Source: an uncultured Lachnospiraceae bacterium
GTDB taxonomy: Bacteria; Bacillota; Clostridia; Lachnospirales; Lachnospiraceae
NCBI GenBank assembly: GCA_902803015.1
Contig: CADCOL010000324.1
Span: 1-6,861 of the forward strand
DNA: 6,861 nt
Reading direction: 5' to 3'
Shown in pieces: positions 1 through 5,152 of the stretch (positions are counted from its first letter, which is position 1; each line of letters begins with the position of its first letter). The position numbers were made by a program, and so were the translations under genes. Under the pieces are notes generated by a model that worked only from the letters and a program-made list of their open reading frames with translations, searched no databases and was not told the DNA's origin.

Positions 1-83
1 CAGCCGTGCCACAAATTCCAGTTTACGCGCACCGGCGCGCGCGGATCTTTATTCTCTTCGGGAAAAAGCGAAAGCTGGTTCAT
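1..83 (-). CDS. DUF5131-like protein, N-terminal fragment (runs off the window)
   Basis: Only the first 27 codons are inside the window; the rest lies beyond base 1. The reading starts at the ATG at 83-81 and contains VNWNLWHGC (residues 20-28, the Cys codon being cut by the window edge). As I recall it, a W-N-x-W-H-G-C segment near the N terminus followed by a GC-x2-CY motif is characteristic of DUF5131 (old name phage Gp37/Gp68), a radical-SAM-like family of unknown function; the second motif cannot be seen here. The start is five bases after the stop of the membrane-protein gene, so it is probably the next gene of the same operon. Its own ribosome site is weak, which suggests coupling to the upstream gene. 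An ATG at 87-85 is in another frame and was not used. Confidence 0.55.
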   Translation of the reverse strand, partial: MNQLSLFPEENKDPRAPVRVNWNLWHG

Positions 84-88
84 ACATT

Positions 89-739
89 TTACCCGTTACG
101 GCTCTCTTTTAAAAACACGCCGAGAACCAGCATGTAGCAAACCGTCTTCGGCAGCATCAGCATTCCGAGCATGGGCAGGAGCGACACAACGGTCGCAACC
201 GGAATGTAGAAAAGAAACGATAACGTCACGTACAGCCAGACACGTTTAAAATTCTTATTGTCGTTCCGATTGCGGAAATACAGAATCACAATCAGCACGC
301 CGATTGCAACGAACGGGATGTTGCGAAGAATGGCCCAGAACATCGTTCCGTCGCCGGTAAGCCAGCCGTTTCCGGGCGCAAAGCATATAGTGATTCTGCA
401 TCCGGCGGCAACGAAAAGACCAATCATCACGGCGTTTTTCTCTTTCAGATTTTCCCGGTTAAAAAGCTTCGTATGCAAGAAGAACAAAAGCAGATAAAAA
501 ATCGTCATCGTGACGGATGTCACCAGTTTGCCGAACCCGAGTGCCGCGGTAAAATCGGCATCCACGAAATAATTCAGCACTCTCGGAACCAGATGGAATG
601 CGTCGCCGCAGCCTAAAACAAGCGCAGCCGAACCCATCAGGCGTCCGACGGCATCGCGCCTTTTTACGAGGATGATTATCCCCGCCGTAATCGCAAACAG
701 CAGATACAGAATATCAAATGTCGATTCGCCGTATTTCAT
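89..739 (-). CDS. Seven-helix integral membrane protein of unknown function
   Basis: 216 residues. Seven hydrophobic segments can be read at about residues 8-25, 33-52, 67-89, 103-120, 135-154, 167-188 and 191-210, separated by short charged loops, so the protein almost certainly sits in the cytoplasmic membrane with nearly no soluble part. The second segment contains a polar, conserved-looking stretch GCGDAFHLVPR (43-53); an Asp and a His inside a helix could be functional, but I do not recognise the family and assign no activity. The start is well supported: AGGAGG lies eight or so bases upstream, and the exonuclease stop codon TAG is embedded in that same ribosome site. Downstream the DUF5131-like gene follows after five bases. 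It could be a sensor or a small transporter, but nothing in the sequence decides this. Confidence 0.85.
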   Translation of the reverse strand: MKYGESTFDILYLLFAITAGIIILVKRRDAVGRLMGSAALVLGCGDAFHLVPRVLNYFVDADFTAALGFGKLVTSVTMTIFYLLLFFLHTKLFNRENLKEKNAVMIGLFVAAGCRITICFAPGNGWLTGDGTMFWAILRNIPFVAIGVLIVILYFRNRNDNKNFKRVWLYVTLSFLFYIPVATVVSLLPMLGMLMLPKTVCYMLVLGVFLKESRNG

Positions 740-754
740 CTTTTGCTCCTCCTA
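740..754 (-). promoter_or_regulatory. Ribosome binding site fused to the upstream stop codon (TAGGAGG)
   Basis: Reading the minus strand, the exonuclease gene ends with TAG at 754-752, and the next bases complete TAGGAGGAGC, giving an AGGAGG ribosome site for the membrane-protein gene that starts at 739. A ribosome terminating on the exonuclease frame therefore stands on the next ribosome site, which should couple translation of the two genes. Confidence 0.7.
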
Positions 755-1417
755 TTTATTCTCCGTATACCTGCAGCCGGGATAGCCGGTGCAGCCCCAG
801 AAAATCCCGAATCTGCCGTTACGAAGTTTCATCGCGTTGCCGCATTTCGGGCATTTTTTTATTCCTTTGGCATCCGCGGAAGGATCGCGCATTTCCTTGC
901 CGAGACGCTCGAAAAGCTGCTGATTCATACGACAGTCGTTCAGCGCCCTGTGTGCGCCTGCCGTATCGATTCCGTAGTATGCCGCGAGGTCCTGCAGCGT
1001 GTGCGACGATAATTTCGGAAGATACATCACCGACATCGGAACCGTGTCAACGTAATCGTTTTCAACCTCCCGCGCGAAGTAATGCCTGGCATCGCGGTTA
1101 ATAAAATTTAAGTCGAAATTTTGGATATTATGTCCGACTAAAATCGCATCGCCCGCAAATTCAAGAAACGCTTTCAGCGCCTCCTCAATCATCGGAGCAT
1201 CCGCAACCATTTCATCGGTAATTCCGTTTACGAGGCTCGCCTGGCGCGGGATATGGATCTCCGGATTTACCAGCGTTGAGAATTCATCCACTACTTTCCC
1301 GCCCTTCACTTTGACGGCCGCAATCTCTATGATTTCGGCTTTTTTGATGGACAGTCCCGTTGTCTCGAGGTCAAACACAACATAATCCGGGACATAGATG
1401 TTCAGTCTTTTTCCCAT
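752..1417 (-). CDS. DEDDh 3'-5' exonuclease (DnaQ/PolC epsilon type) with C-terminal topoisomerase-type zinc finger
   Basis: 221 residues in two parts. Residues 10-175 form a DnaQ-like exonuclease domain with all motifs: ExoI FDLETTG (15-21; D16, E18), ExoII GHNIQNFDLNF (D102) and ExoIII HRALNDC (H156, D161). These residues bind the two metals that cleave 3'-terminal nucleotides from DNA or RNA. Residues 188-221 resemble the C4 zinc finger of bacterial topoisomerase I tails, with C189-x2-C192 and C209-x5-C215 around the typical GRFG-F-GC-YP-C framework; in topoisomerases this module binds single-stranded DNA. The protein is far shorter than PolC or DinG and has no polymerase or helicase part, so it is a stand-alone nuclease, probably in repair or nucleic-acid turnover. 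Its ATG overlaps the stop of the upstream gene by one base (TAATG); its own ribosome site is poor, so reinitiation is likely. Confidence 0.92.
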   Translation of the reverse strand: MGKRLNIYVPDYVVFDLETTGLSIKKAEIIEIAAVKVKGGKVVDEFSTLVNPEIHIPRQASLVNGITDEMVADAPMIEEALKAFLEFAGDAILVGHNIQNFDLNFINRDARHYFAREVENDYVDTVPMSVMYLPKLSSHTLQDLAAYYGIDTAGAHRALNDCRMNQQLFERLGKEMRDPSADAKGIKKCPKCGNAMKLRNGRFGIFWGCTGYPGCRYTENK

Positions 1418-1878
1418 TATTTCGAATAAAACTCCGTCTTCGTTTTGTTCATCTGAATCAGCACGGACGACTGATTATACGTATCGATCAGCACATCACA
1501 AAGCGCGTGAACATCCGCTTCGCTCGTATCGCTTAAGTAAATCACAAGCGTGTACTCCTGATAGTCCGTTCCGTCATCATCAATCCAGCCGCCGTTTGCT
1601 TCCTGGATGGTATATCCGCCCATCCGTGAAATCAGGATTTCCTTCAGTTTGCTCTTCGCTTCTTCCGGTGCAAAAACAGGCTCGTTGGTATCTTTGTCAT
1701 TCGTTCCGAGATACAGAACATACTGAATGTCACCCTCTTCCGCCGAAGCCGCCTGAGCCTCAGGCGCCTGTGCCGGTTTTCTTAACATGCCGAGCACGGT
1801 AAAGCATGCGCAGCCAAGCGCAATCACAAGCGCAGCCGTTGCCAGAATCAATGCGATTTTTGATTTCCTGTCGTTCAT
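1417..1878 (-). CDS. Membrane-anchored DUF3574-like protein
   Basis: 153 residues. A short basic start (RKSK, 4-7) precedes one hydrophobic segment (8-31), then an Ala/Pro/Glu/Gln-rich linker (33-49) and a compact alpha/beta domain (52-152). The domain opens with YVLYLGTND (53-61) and carries GGYTIQEANGGW (87-98), followed by a beta strand EYTLVIYLSD (108-117). That order (LYLG strand, helix, GxT-x-x-G-W turn, strand) is what I remember of DUF3574, whose role is unknown; the match is from memory. The hydrophobic segment contains ALGC (20-23) but lacks a proper lipobox, so a transmembrane anchor with the domain outside the membrane is more likely than a lipoprotein. It follows the flavoprotein gene by ten bases and has a strong AGGAGG site that contains that gene's stop codon. 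Confidence 0.8.
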   Translation of the reverse strand: MNDRKSKIALILATAALVIALGCACFTVLGMLRKPAQAPEAQAASAEEGDIQYVLYLGTNDKDTNEPVFAPEEAKSKLKEILISRMGGYTIQEANGGWIDDDGTDYQEYTLVIYLSDTSEADVHALCDVLIDTYNQSSVLIQMNKTKTEFYSK

Positions 1879-1891
1879 TTTAATCCTCCTA
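1879..1891 (-). promoter_or_regulatory. Ribosome binding site fused to the upstream stop codon (TAGGAGG)
   Basis: On the minus strand the flavoprotein gene stops with TAG at 1891-1889, directly continued as TAGGAGGA. The AGGAGG (1890-1885 on the minus strand) is well placed before the ATG at 1878. This is the same stop-in-ribosome-site design as at 740-754 and argues for coupled translation along the operon. Confidence 0.7.
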
Positions 1892-3232
1892 CTTCTCTTT
1901 CAACACCTTTTTATACGGCATCAGCATTCCGTCCGTCATTTTGCCGTTCATCTTCTTTTGAAGTTCCGGGTTCTTCATCATGGCGCCTACTAAGTAAAGC
2001 GCGAGCATTTTACCCCGTTCTTTTTGCGGGAAGTCGTAAAAATCATGCTCCTTATAGAACTTGTGGTCCTCCCGCATCATTCCCTGCATTTGCCAGATTA
2101 AATCACGGAAAATCTTCATGCCGCCCACACCGTAGAAATTCTTCGGCGGGAGATATTTTTCCGCAATGCTATAGCATAATGTTGCGGCAAGTTTGTCGAT
2201 TTCCCCGTCCGGATCATGCTGATTGCATGCGATTCCGGCCAGCGTATTTCCGCCGACCTGCGCTCTTGCCTCCATCAGGATTCGCAAATTTTCTTCCGTA
2301 TCCAGTTTCCCATCCACTAAGTAAGCAACGGGCCTTCCCATCGTAACGGTACGGTGGCCGTTGCAGAACTGCCGGTCGTCAAACACCTTAAACCGGTAGC
2401 CCATGCTGTGGTCCTTGATGGTGTAAGCATACACAATCCCGTCCGCAGACTGGATATGGTCGCGAAGATAGGAATCAAAACCGTCCTTGTAGATGCATTT
2501 TCCGCTCGATGCGCAGTGAAAACATCCCAGGCATCCGCCGGTAAAAGGAAACTCCTGAATATTCACAATCTCCGTCTCACACGGCAGCAGATTCTTTAAT
2601 CTCTCGCACATGTTTTGAAGGCGGTTTTTCGTGGAATGCGTAAAATCCGCCACGATGACAATCCGCTTCGGTGCGGATGCATTTATCGTTTCCGCAGAAG
2701 GATCCGCATTTTTCAACGCGACTTTTCCTTTGCCGACAGGAATGGTTTCGCAGTAACCGTTTTTCATGTTCCAGAGAACATACTTAAAAAACGCAATCGC
2801 ATCTTTCTGTCCGTTTTCATGGAGCAAATCCTCCATATCCGCCGAAAGTCCGCGGATTACCTTCATTCCGAGGTCCGCGCAGTTTTCTTCGATGAAGCGG
2901 TGCGCCGTAATGTCGTAAAAATGCTTCGACGTGCTGATTTGCGTCGCATATTTTTCCGAAAAATCAATGCCGCTTTCCTTCATAAGTTCAATGAAACGAT
3001 GAAGCTGCGACGGCACCAAAAAGGTATAAACCGGATAGCAAAAAAGAATCAAATCCGCTTTCTGCACGGATTTCATCCATACTTCCGGTTCCTTTTCCAT
3101 TTTACGAATCTGTTGTCCCACATGCAGTACTTTGTACGCATGGTTGGGGAAGTGCTTTTTAATAAAGCGTACGGTACATAAGGTAATGCTGTTCTTCCCT
3201 GAAGGGGAGCCGTTCAAAATAAGAATGTTCAT
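1889..3232 (-). CDS. Two-domain flavoprotein: flavodoxin-like FMN-binding domain plus Isf-like iron-sulfur flavodoxin domain
   Basis: 447 residues. Residues 1-160 form an NADPH-dependent FMN reductase/flavodoxin-like fold: strand MNILILNGSP followed by SGKNS (the loop that holds the FMN phosphate) and ADLILFCYPVYTFLVP (59-74). Residues 189-310 repeat the fold: RIVIVADFTHSTKN (190-203), a cysteine cluster C234-x2-C237-x2-C240-x5-C246, then ADGIVYAYTIKDHSMG-YRFKVFDDR (263-287). The cluster fits the compact Cx2Cx2Cx4-7C motif of archaeal iron-sulfur flavoprotein Isf, which holds a 4Fe-4S cluster near FMN. Residues 310-447 are a helical tail. The protein is thus probably a cytoplasmic redox enzyme passing electrons between two flavins and a cluster; the substrate is unknown. 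The second domain's FMN loop (THSTKN) is less canonical than the first. It is the first gene of a five-gene operon, with GAGGA eight or so bases before the ATG. Confidence 0.88.
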   Translation of the reverse strand: MNILILNGSPSGKNSITLCTVRFIKKHFPNHAYKVLHVGQQIRKMEKEPEVWMKSVQKADLILFCYPVYTFLVPSQLHRFIELMKESGIDFSEKYATQISTSKHFYDITAHRFIEENCADLGMKVIRGLSADMEDLLHENGQKDAIAFFKYVLWNMKNGYCETIPVGKGKVALKNADPSAETINASAPKRIVIVADFTHSTKNRLQNMCERLKNLLPCETEIVNIQEFPFTGGCLGCFHCASSGKCIYKDGFDSYLRDHIQSADGIVYAYTIKDHSMGYRFKVFDDRQFCNGHRTVTMGRPVAYLVDGKLDTEENLRILMEARAQVGGNTLAGIACNQHDPDGEIDKLAATLCYSIAEKYLPPKNFYGVGGMKIFRDLIWQMQGMMREDHKFYKEHDFYDFPQKERGKMLALYLVGAMMKNPELQKKMNGKMTDGMLMPYKKVLKEK

Positions 3233-3278
3233 ATCGTTTTCCTCGTATTACCATCGTCCATTTACATGCATCTTCATG

Positions 3279-3298
3279 ATGTTTTCAAAATAAAACAT
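3279..3298 (-). promoter_or_regulatory. Candidate operator: 7-6-7 inverted repeat at the transcription start
   Basis: A perfect inverted repeat ATGTTTT-N6-AAAACAT spans 20 bases directly downstream of the -10 hexamer at 3310-3305, so it covers the expected transcription start (about 3298). A repressor bound here would block the promoter of the flavoprotein operon. The repeat could instead act as a weak AT-rich hairpin at the message start. No regulator gene is next to it, so the binding protein is unknown. Confidence 0.4.
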
Positions 3299-3304
3299 AT
3301 GTTA

Positions 3305-3313
3305 ATTATACCA
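3305..3313 (-). promoter_or_regulatory. Extended -10 promoter of the flavoprotein operon
   Basis: The minus strand reads TGGTATAAT, a perfect -10 hexamer with the upstream TG of an extended -10 element. The -35 position at 17-base spacing reads TTTTTG and falls in the T tract of the Rpn terminator, so -35 contact is poor and the TG probably compensates. The leader to the ATG at 3232 would be about 65 nt. Confidence 0.7.
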
Positions 3314-3325
3314 CACCTTACGCAA

Positions 3326-3354
3326 ATCAAAAACGACGCCAAAAGGCGCCGTTT
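3326..3354 (-). terminator. Rho-independent terminator of the Rpn gene
   Basis: The minus strand folds into AAACGGCGCC-TTTT-GGCGTCGTTT, a ten-pair stem with one G-U pair and a four-base loop, continued by a T run (3333-3329). It begins 23 bases after the Rpn stop codon. The core GGCGCC is shared with the two other terminators of the window, but here the loop is TTTT in place of TTCG. Confidence 0.88.
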
Positions 3355-3377
3355 GACATTTTTCCGAGAATTGTCAA

Positions 3378-3545
3378 TTATTGACTACGCTCCAACTCTT
3401 TAATCCTTTTCTCCATTTCAGCATTCTCGGCTTTCAACACAGAAAGTTGCTTTTCCAGATCATCGGCACGCTTTCGCTGTTCTTCCGTATTGGCACGTTC
3501 CTGCTCAACGCCTATATTTATGGTTCGTTCAAATAAATCACACAT
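3378..3545 (-). CDS. Possible internal in-frame small protein: Rpn coiled-coil tail alone
   Basis: Within the Rpn gene and in the same frame, the ATG at 3545-3543 is preceded by AGAGGAA with exactly seven bases between GAGG and ATG, a near-ideal ribosome site (codons for ERGIT). Translation from it would make 55 residues starting MCDLFERTINIG and consisting almost only of the C-terminal coiled coil, without any nuclease residue. E. coli rpn genes are reported to make such short C-terminal proteins from inside the gene, which inhibit the full nuclease; by analogy this one could bind and restrain the full protein. The site is seen directly; its use and role are inference, and a purine-rich codon run can imitate a ribosome site by chance. 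Confidence 0.4.
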   Translation of the reverse strand: MCDLFERTINIGVEQERANTEEQRKRADDLEKQLSVLKAENAEMEKRIKELERSQ

Positions 3546-4253
3546 AGTTATTCCTCTTTCTTTTCTGTCTTCAATTTCCTCACTGCTCAAAAGCCTCGAC
3601 AGCCTTTCGTCGTTAGCCAAAGTTCCAAGCAGTTTTTGCATTTCATCCACATGGTTTATCGGAATATTCGACTTCGGGAACTCCTCCGACAAACGCTTAT
3701 TACGAAAGTACTCCGCCACAAACCGGAAATCACTTCGGAATTTTTCAATTGTTTCCGGTGGCAGAAAAGCCACTTCGACAAGATTGATACGGTAATCATT
3801 CACGTATGGCTTGAAGTCCTCCGGGATATCCAGGATATCATAAAGATTCTTTCCCTGGCTCCAATGTGTTTTTCCAAAGTACAAAACAAGTGTAATTACC
3901 GGATAGAGTTTGCGCGACCGTTTTTCGCTTCTCCCATTTTTCAGGTTATTTAACTGAGCCCTGTAAACGCTCCCGTCATAGGAAATCACTCTTGCAGGCA
4001 TAAAAGCATCCTTTCGATTCTGATGCTCGATTCCAAAGAAAGCGATACGAATCTCCTGCCTTCCGTAATACTTGGAAACGTCTCTTTCCTGCTCGTGATA
4101 CTTGCCGTCAGCCTTATAAATGCTGCGGTCTTTTGCGTTGGTCAAACCTTCTTCTTTAATGACTTCTTTTCCGTCAAAAAGAAGAACGTTCAGAATGTCG
4201 GCGAATACATCGTTGTAATCTGCCAACAGTTTTTGGTTGGTGTCCAAACCCAT
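3378..4253 (-). CDS. Rpn family recombination-promoting nuclease / putative transposase (PD-(D/E)XK)
   Basis: 291 residues when started at the ATG at 4253. The N-terminal two thirds carry hallmarks of the Rpn/PD-(D/E)XK transposase family (Transposase_31 clan): DVFADILNVLLFDGKEVI near the start, RDVSKYY, then GIEHQ followed by MPARVISYD and the strand YPVITLVLYFG. The likely catalytic set is the Asp of RDVSKYY plus the E-x-Q of GIEHQ, standing for D...ExK with Gln as a variant residue. E. coli members are DNA endonucleases that promote RecA-independent recombination and have been linked to phage defence. The last 55 residues are a highly charged coiled coil (heptad pattern ending EMEKRIKELE). 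An upstream in-frame GTG at 4259 overlaps the ribosome site AGGAGGT and was rejected; AGGAGG lies five bases before the chosen ATG. It is a single-gene unit with its own promoter, leader and terminator. A related tail is at the window end. Confidence 0.88.
   Translation of the reverse strand: MGLDTNQKLLADYNDVFADILNVLLFDGKEVIKEEGLTNAKDRSIYKADGKYHEQERDVSKYYGRQEIRIAFFGIEHQNRKDAFMPARVISYDGSVYRAQLNNLKNGRSEKRSRKLYPVITLVLYFGKTHWSQGKNLYDILDIPEDFKPYVNDYRINLVEVAFLPPETIEKFRSDFRFVAEYFRNKRLSEEFPKSNIPINHVDEMQKLLGTLANDERLSRLLSSEEIEDRKERGITMCDLFERTINIGVEQERANTEEQRKRADDLEKQLSVLKAENAEMEKRIKELERSQ
3546..3557 (-). promoter_or_regulatory. Internal ribosome binding site inside the Rpn gene
   Basis: Minus strand AGAGGAATAACT then ATG. 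Four consecutive bases (GAGG) pair with the 16S tail at seven-base spacing. It is as good as or better than the sites of several true starts in the window, for example those of the DUF4298 and DUF5131-like genes. Confidence 0.45.
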
Positions 4254-4257
4254 TTGC

Positions 4258-4319
4258 ACCTCCTTCCGCAGGAGGTTTCGCTCTCCTGCTAAATCTGATG
4301 AATTGTTATTAACAGGAGA
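4258..4319 (-). promoter_or_regulatory. Alternating hairpin array that can sequester the Rpn ribosome site
   Basis: In the message there are four segments in order: A TCTCCTG (4319-4313), B GCAGGAGA (4289-4282), C ACCTCCTGC (4276-4268, minus-strand sense) and D AGGAGGT (4264-4258), the Rpn Shine-Dalgarno. A pairs with B (7 bp, 24-base loop), B with C (GCAGGAG/CTCCTGC, 7 bp, 8-base loop) and C with D (ACCTCCT/AGGAGGT, 7 bp, 5-base loop). B and C are shared, so A:B plus C:D (ribosome site hidden) excludes B:C (ribosome site free). This is the logic of an attenuator or translational switch. No known riboswitch is recognised and the trigger is unknown. Confidence 0.5.
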
Positions 4320-4347
4320 AAATCCGCGAAATAAACATTTCCACGGT

Positions 4348-4388
4348 GCCGGGAATCCGGCGTTCCTGAATGTCGAGAGAATCTCGAC
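4348..4388 (-). promoter_or_regulatory. Two small hairpins in the 5' part of the Rpn leader
   Basis: Just after the expected start of transcription the leader can form GTCGAGA-TTC-TCTCGAC (4388-4372, 7 bp, three-base loop) and then GCCGG-ATTC-CCGGC (4361-4348, 5 bp, four-base loop). Neither is followed by a T tract, so they are not terminators. They may protect the 5' end of the message or be part of a larger leader fold together with the array at 4258-4319. Confidence 0.45.
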
Positions 4389-4404
4389 GATTTATTGTGA
4401 TAGA

Positions 4405-4434
4405 ATCATAACACCTTGCAATATCGGTAATCAA
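4405..4434 (-). promoter_or_regulatory. Promoter of the Rpn gene
   Basis: Minus strand TTGATT (4434-4429), an 18-base spacer, and TATGAT (4410-4405), preceded by TG one base upstream (TGTTATGAT), again an extended -10. Transcription would begin near 4398, giving a leader of about 145 nt before the ATG at 4253, much longer than that of the other promoters here. The remaining bases 4439-4495 between this promoter and the upstream terminator show no gene or obvious motif. Confidence 0.6.
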
Positions 4435-4495
4435 TAGCGATTCGGCATAAAATCGGTCCACGTTGCAATTTCGTGATTATCCACAAAGGAAACGC

Positions 4496-4518
4496 AAAAA
4501 CGGCGCCCGAAGGCGCCG
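4496..4518 (-). terminator. Rho-independent terminator of the four-gene operon
   Basis: The minus strand reads CGGCGCC-TTCG-GGCGCCG followed by TTTTT: a perfect seven-pair GC stem with a UUCG tetraloop and a T tract, 20 bases after the DUF4298 stop. The stem and loop are identical to the terminator at 6657-6681. Confidence 0.95.
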
Positions 4519-4538
4519 CTAAGCATTGATTTTATTGG

Positions 4539-4838
4539 TTATTCTGTTGTCAAAAAAATCTCCATTAAATCCGCGTTTTTTTCAAGCAGGTCGTAAATAC
4601 CATCCTCCGAAAGCACGCCCCTTTTCAGGTCTTTCGGAAGTTTTCCTTCTTCATCCATTTTAAAATCTTTCTTCCACTCGTCACTCCCATAATATGCTTC
4701 CAACTTCGCAATTTCGGGCTGAATGGCTTCGTATTTCGCCATCGCGTGCTCAAGTTCCGCAATTCTAAGCAGCGCAAGCTGATATATTCCCTCGTAATAC
4801 GAGATTCTTTCCGACTCAGTCATAGTCTGTTCCCTCAT
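4539..4838 (-). CDS. DUF4298 family small protein
   Basis: 99 residues from the ATG at 4838. A helical N-terminal half (about 10-50) is followed by the signature part: LEAYYGSDEWKKDF (46-59), then LPKDLKRGVLSEDGIYDLL (67-85), which is the strongly conserved block of DUF4298 as I know it. The family is small, cytosolic and without known function; no catalytic residues stand out. The frame is open up to 4892, into the preceding gene, but those codons have no better start. Of two candidate ATGs, 4838 has AAGGA 11 bases upstream and 4823 has GAGG nine bases upstream; either fits, and the second would give 94 residues. It is the last gene of the operon, 19 bases after the zinc-ribbon gene. Confidence 0.85.
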   Translation of the reverse strand: MREQTMTESERISYYEGIYQLALLRIAELEHAMAKYEAIQPEIAKLEAYYGSDEWKKDFKMDEEGKLPKDLKRGVLSEDGIYDLLEKNADLMEIFLTTE

Positions 4839-4857
4839 CTTTCCGCGGTTCCTTCCC

Positions 4858-5124
4858 TTAAATCCAGCTGTAATCGCCGCCTGTAACGGCAAGGCTTAAT
4901 AATGTGTCATACTTCTCCACATCCTCGCCTTCGACTGTCTGAAGAAGCTTTGCGGCCTCTCGCTCAACCGGTGTTTCATCATCCGGCCCAATCTCCATGT
5001 CCACCGCCTTCCCGCAATACGGGCAAACCATTCGCGGTACAATGCGGATATTCAGGAATCTGCTGTCGCAGTCCTCGCATTCATAAAATCCGGCAACCTC
5101 GGTTCCATCCGGCACATAGTACAT
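4858..5124 (-). CDS. Small zinc-ribbon protein
   Basis: 88 residues. The N-terminal half is a zinc ribbon: C16-x2-C19 in the knuckle ECEDCDSRF and C34-x2-C37 in VCPYCGKAV, 14 residues between the pairs, a typical four-cysteine zinc site. The C-terminal half (45-88) is acidic and helical (ETPVEREAAKLLQTVEGED) and ends in an aromatic DYSWI. I do not recognise a named family. Such short ribbons often act as protein adaptors or nucleic-acid-binding modules, but nothing here decides between them. The start is supported by GGGAGGA seven bases before the ATG. It lies 28 bases after the PH/SHOCT gene and 19 bases before the DUF4298 gene, so the three are surely cotranscribed. Confidence 0.8.
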   Translation of the reverse strand: MYYVPDGTEVAGFYECEDCDSRFLNIRIVPRMVCPYCGKAVDMEIGPDDETPVEREAAKLLQTVEGEDVEKYDTLLSLAVTGGDYSWI

Positions 5125-5152
5125 TTATTTTTCCTCCCGGTATTAAACTCTT

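Noticed and set aside
258..497. Open reading frames on the plus strand opposite the membrane-protein, exonuclease and flavoprotein genes (for example 258-497, 718-1101, 2615-3181).
   Set aside because: They have no ribosome sites, low-complexity Arg/Ser/His-rich translations, and lie opposite minus-strand genes with clear families.
1810..1845. Lipoprotein signal in the DUF3574-like protein.
   Set aside because: The Cys follows A-L-G and not a proper L-(A/S/T)-(G/A) lipobox, and the hydrophobic run continues beyond it, as in a membrane anchor.
3248..3277. Nine-codon upstream frame (MKMHVNGRW) in the leader of the flavoprotein operon.
   Set aside because: No ribosome site, and short ATG-started frames are expected by chance in such a leader.
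3353..3385. Short TTGAC/GTCAA inverted repeats around the Rpn stop codon.
   Set aside because: Stems of five or six A/T-rich pairs are expected by chance and the strong terminator follows directly.
4254..4259. GTG start two codons upstream for the Rpn gene.
   Set aside because: It overlaps the Shine-Dalgarno AGGAGGT itself; the ATG at 4253 has the correct spacing.
4309..4338. Leader peptide MFISRIFSC ending inside segment A of the hairpin array.
   Set aside because: A ribosome on it could bias the switch, but there is no convincing ribosome site before its ATG, so it is kept only as a possibility to test together with the array.
3326..4518. The Rpn unit as a mobile element with terminal repeats.
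   Set aside because: I could find no terminal inverted repeats or target-site duplication around it; the shared GGCGCC sequences at both sides are terminators in the same orientation. Rpn proteins are called putative transposases without typical element ends.
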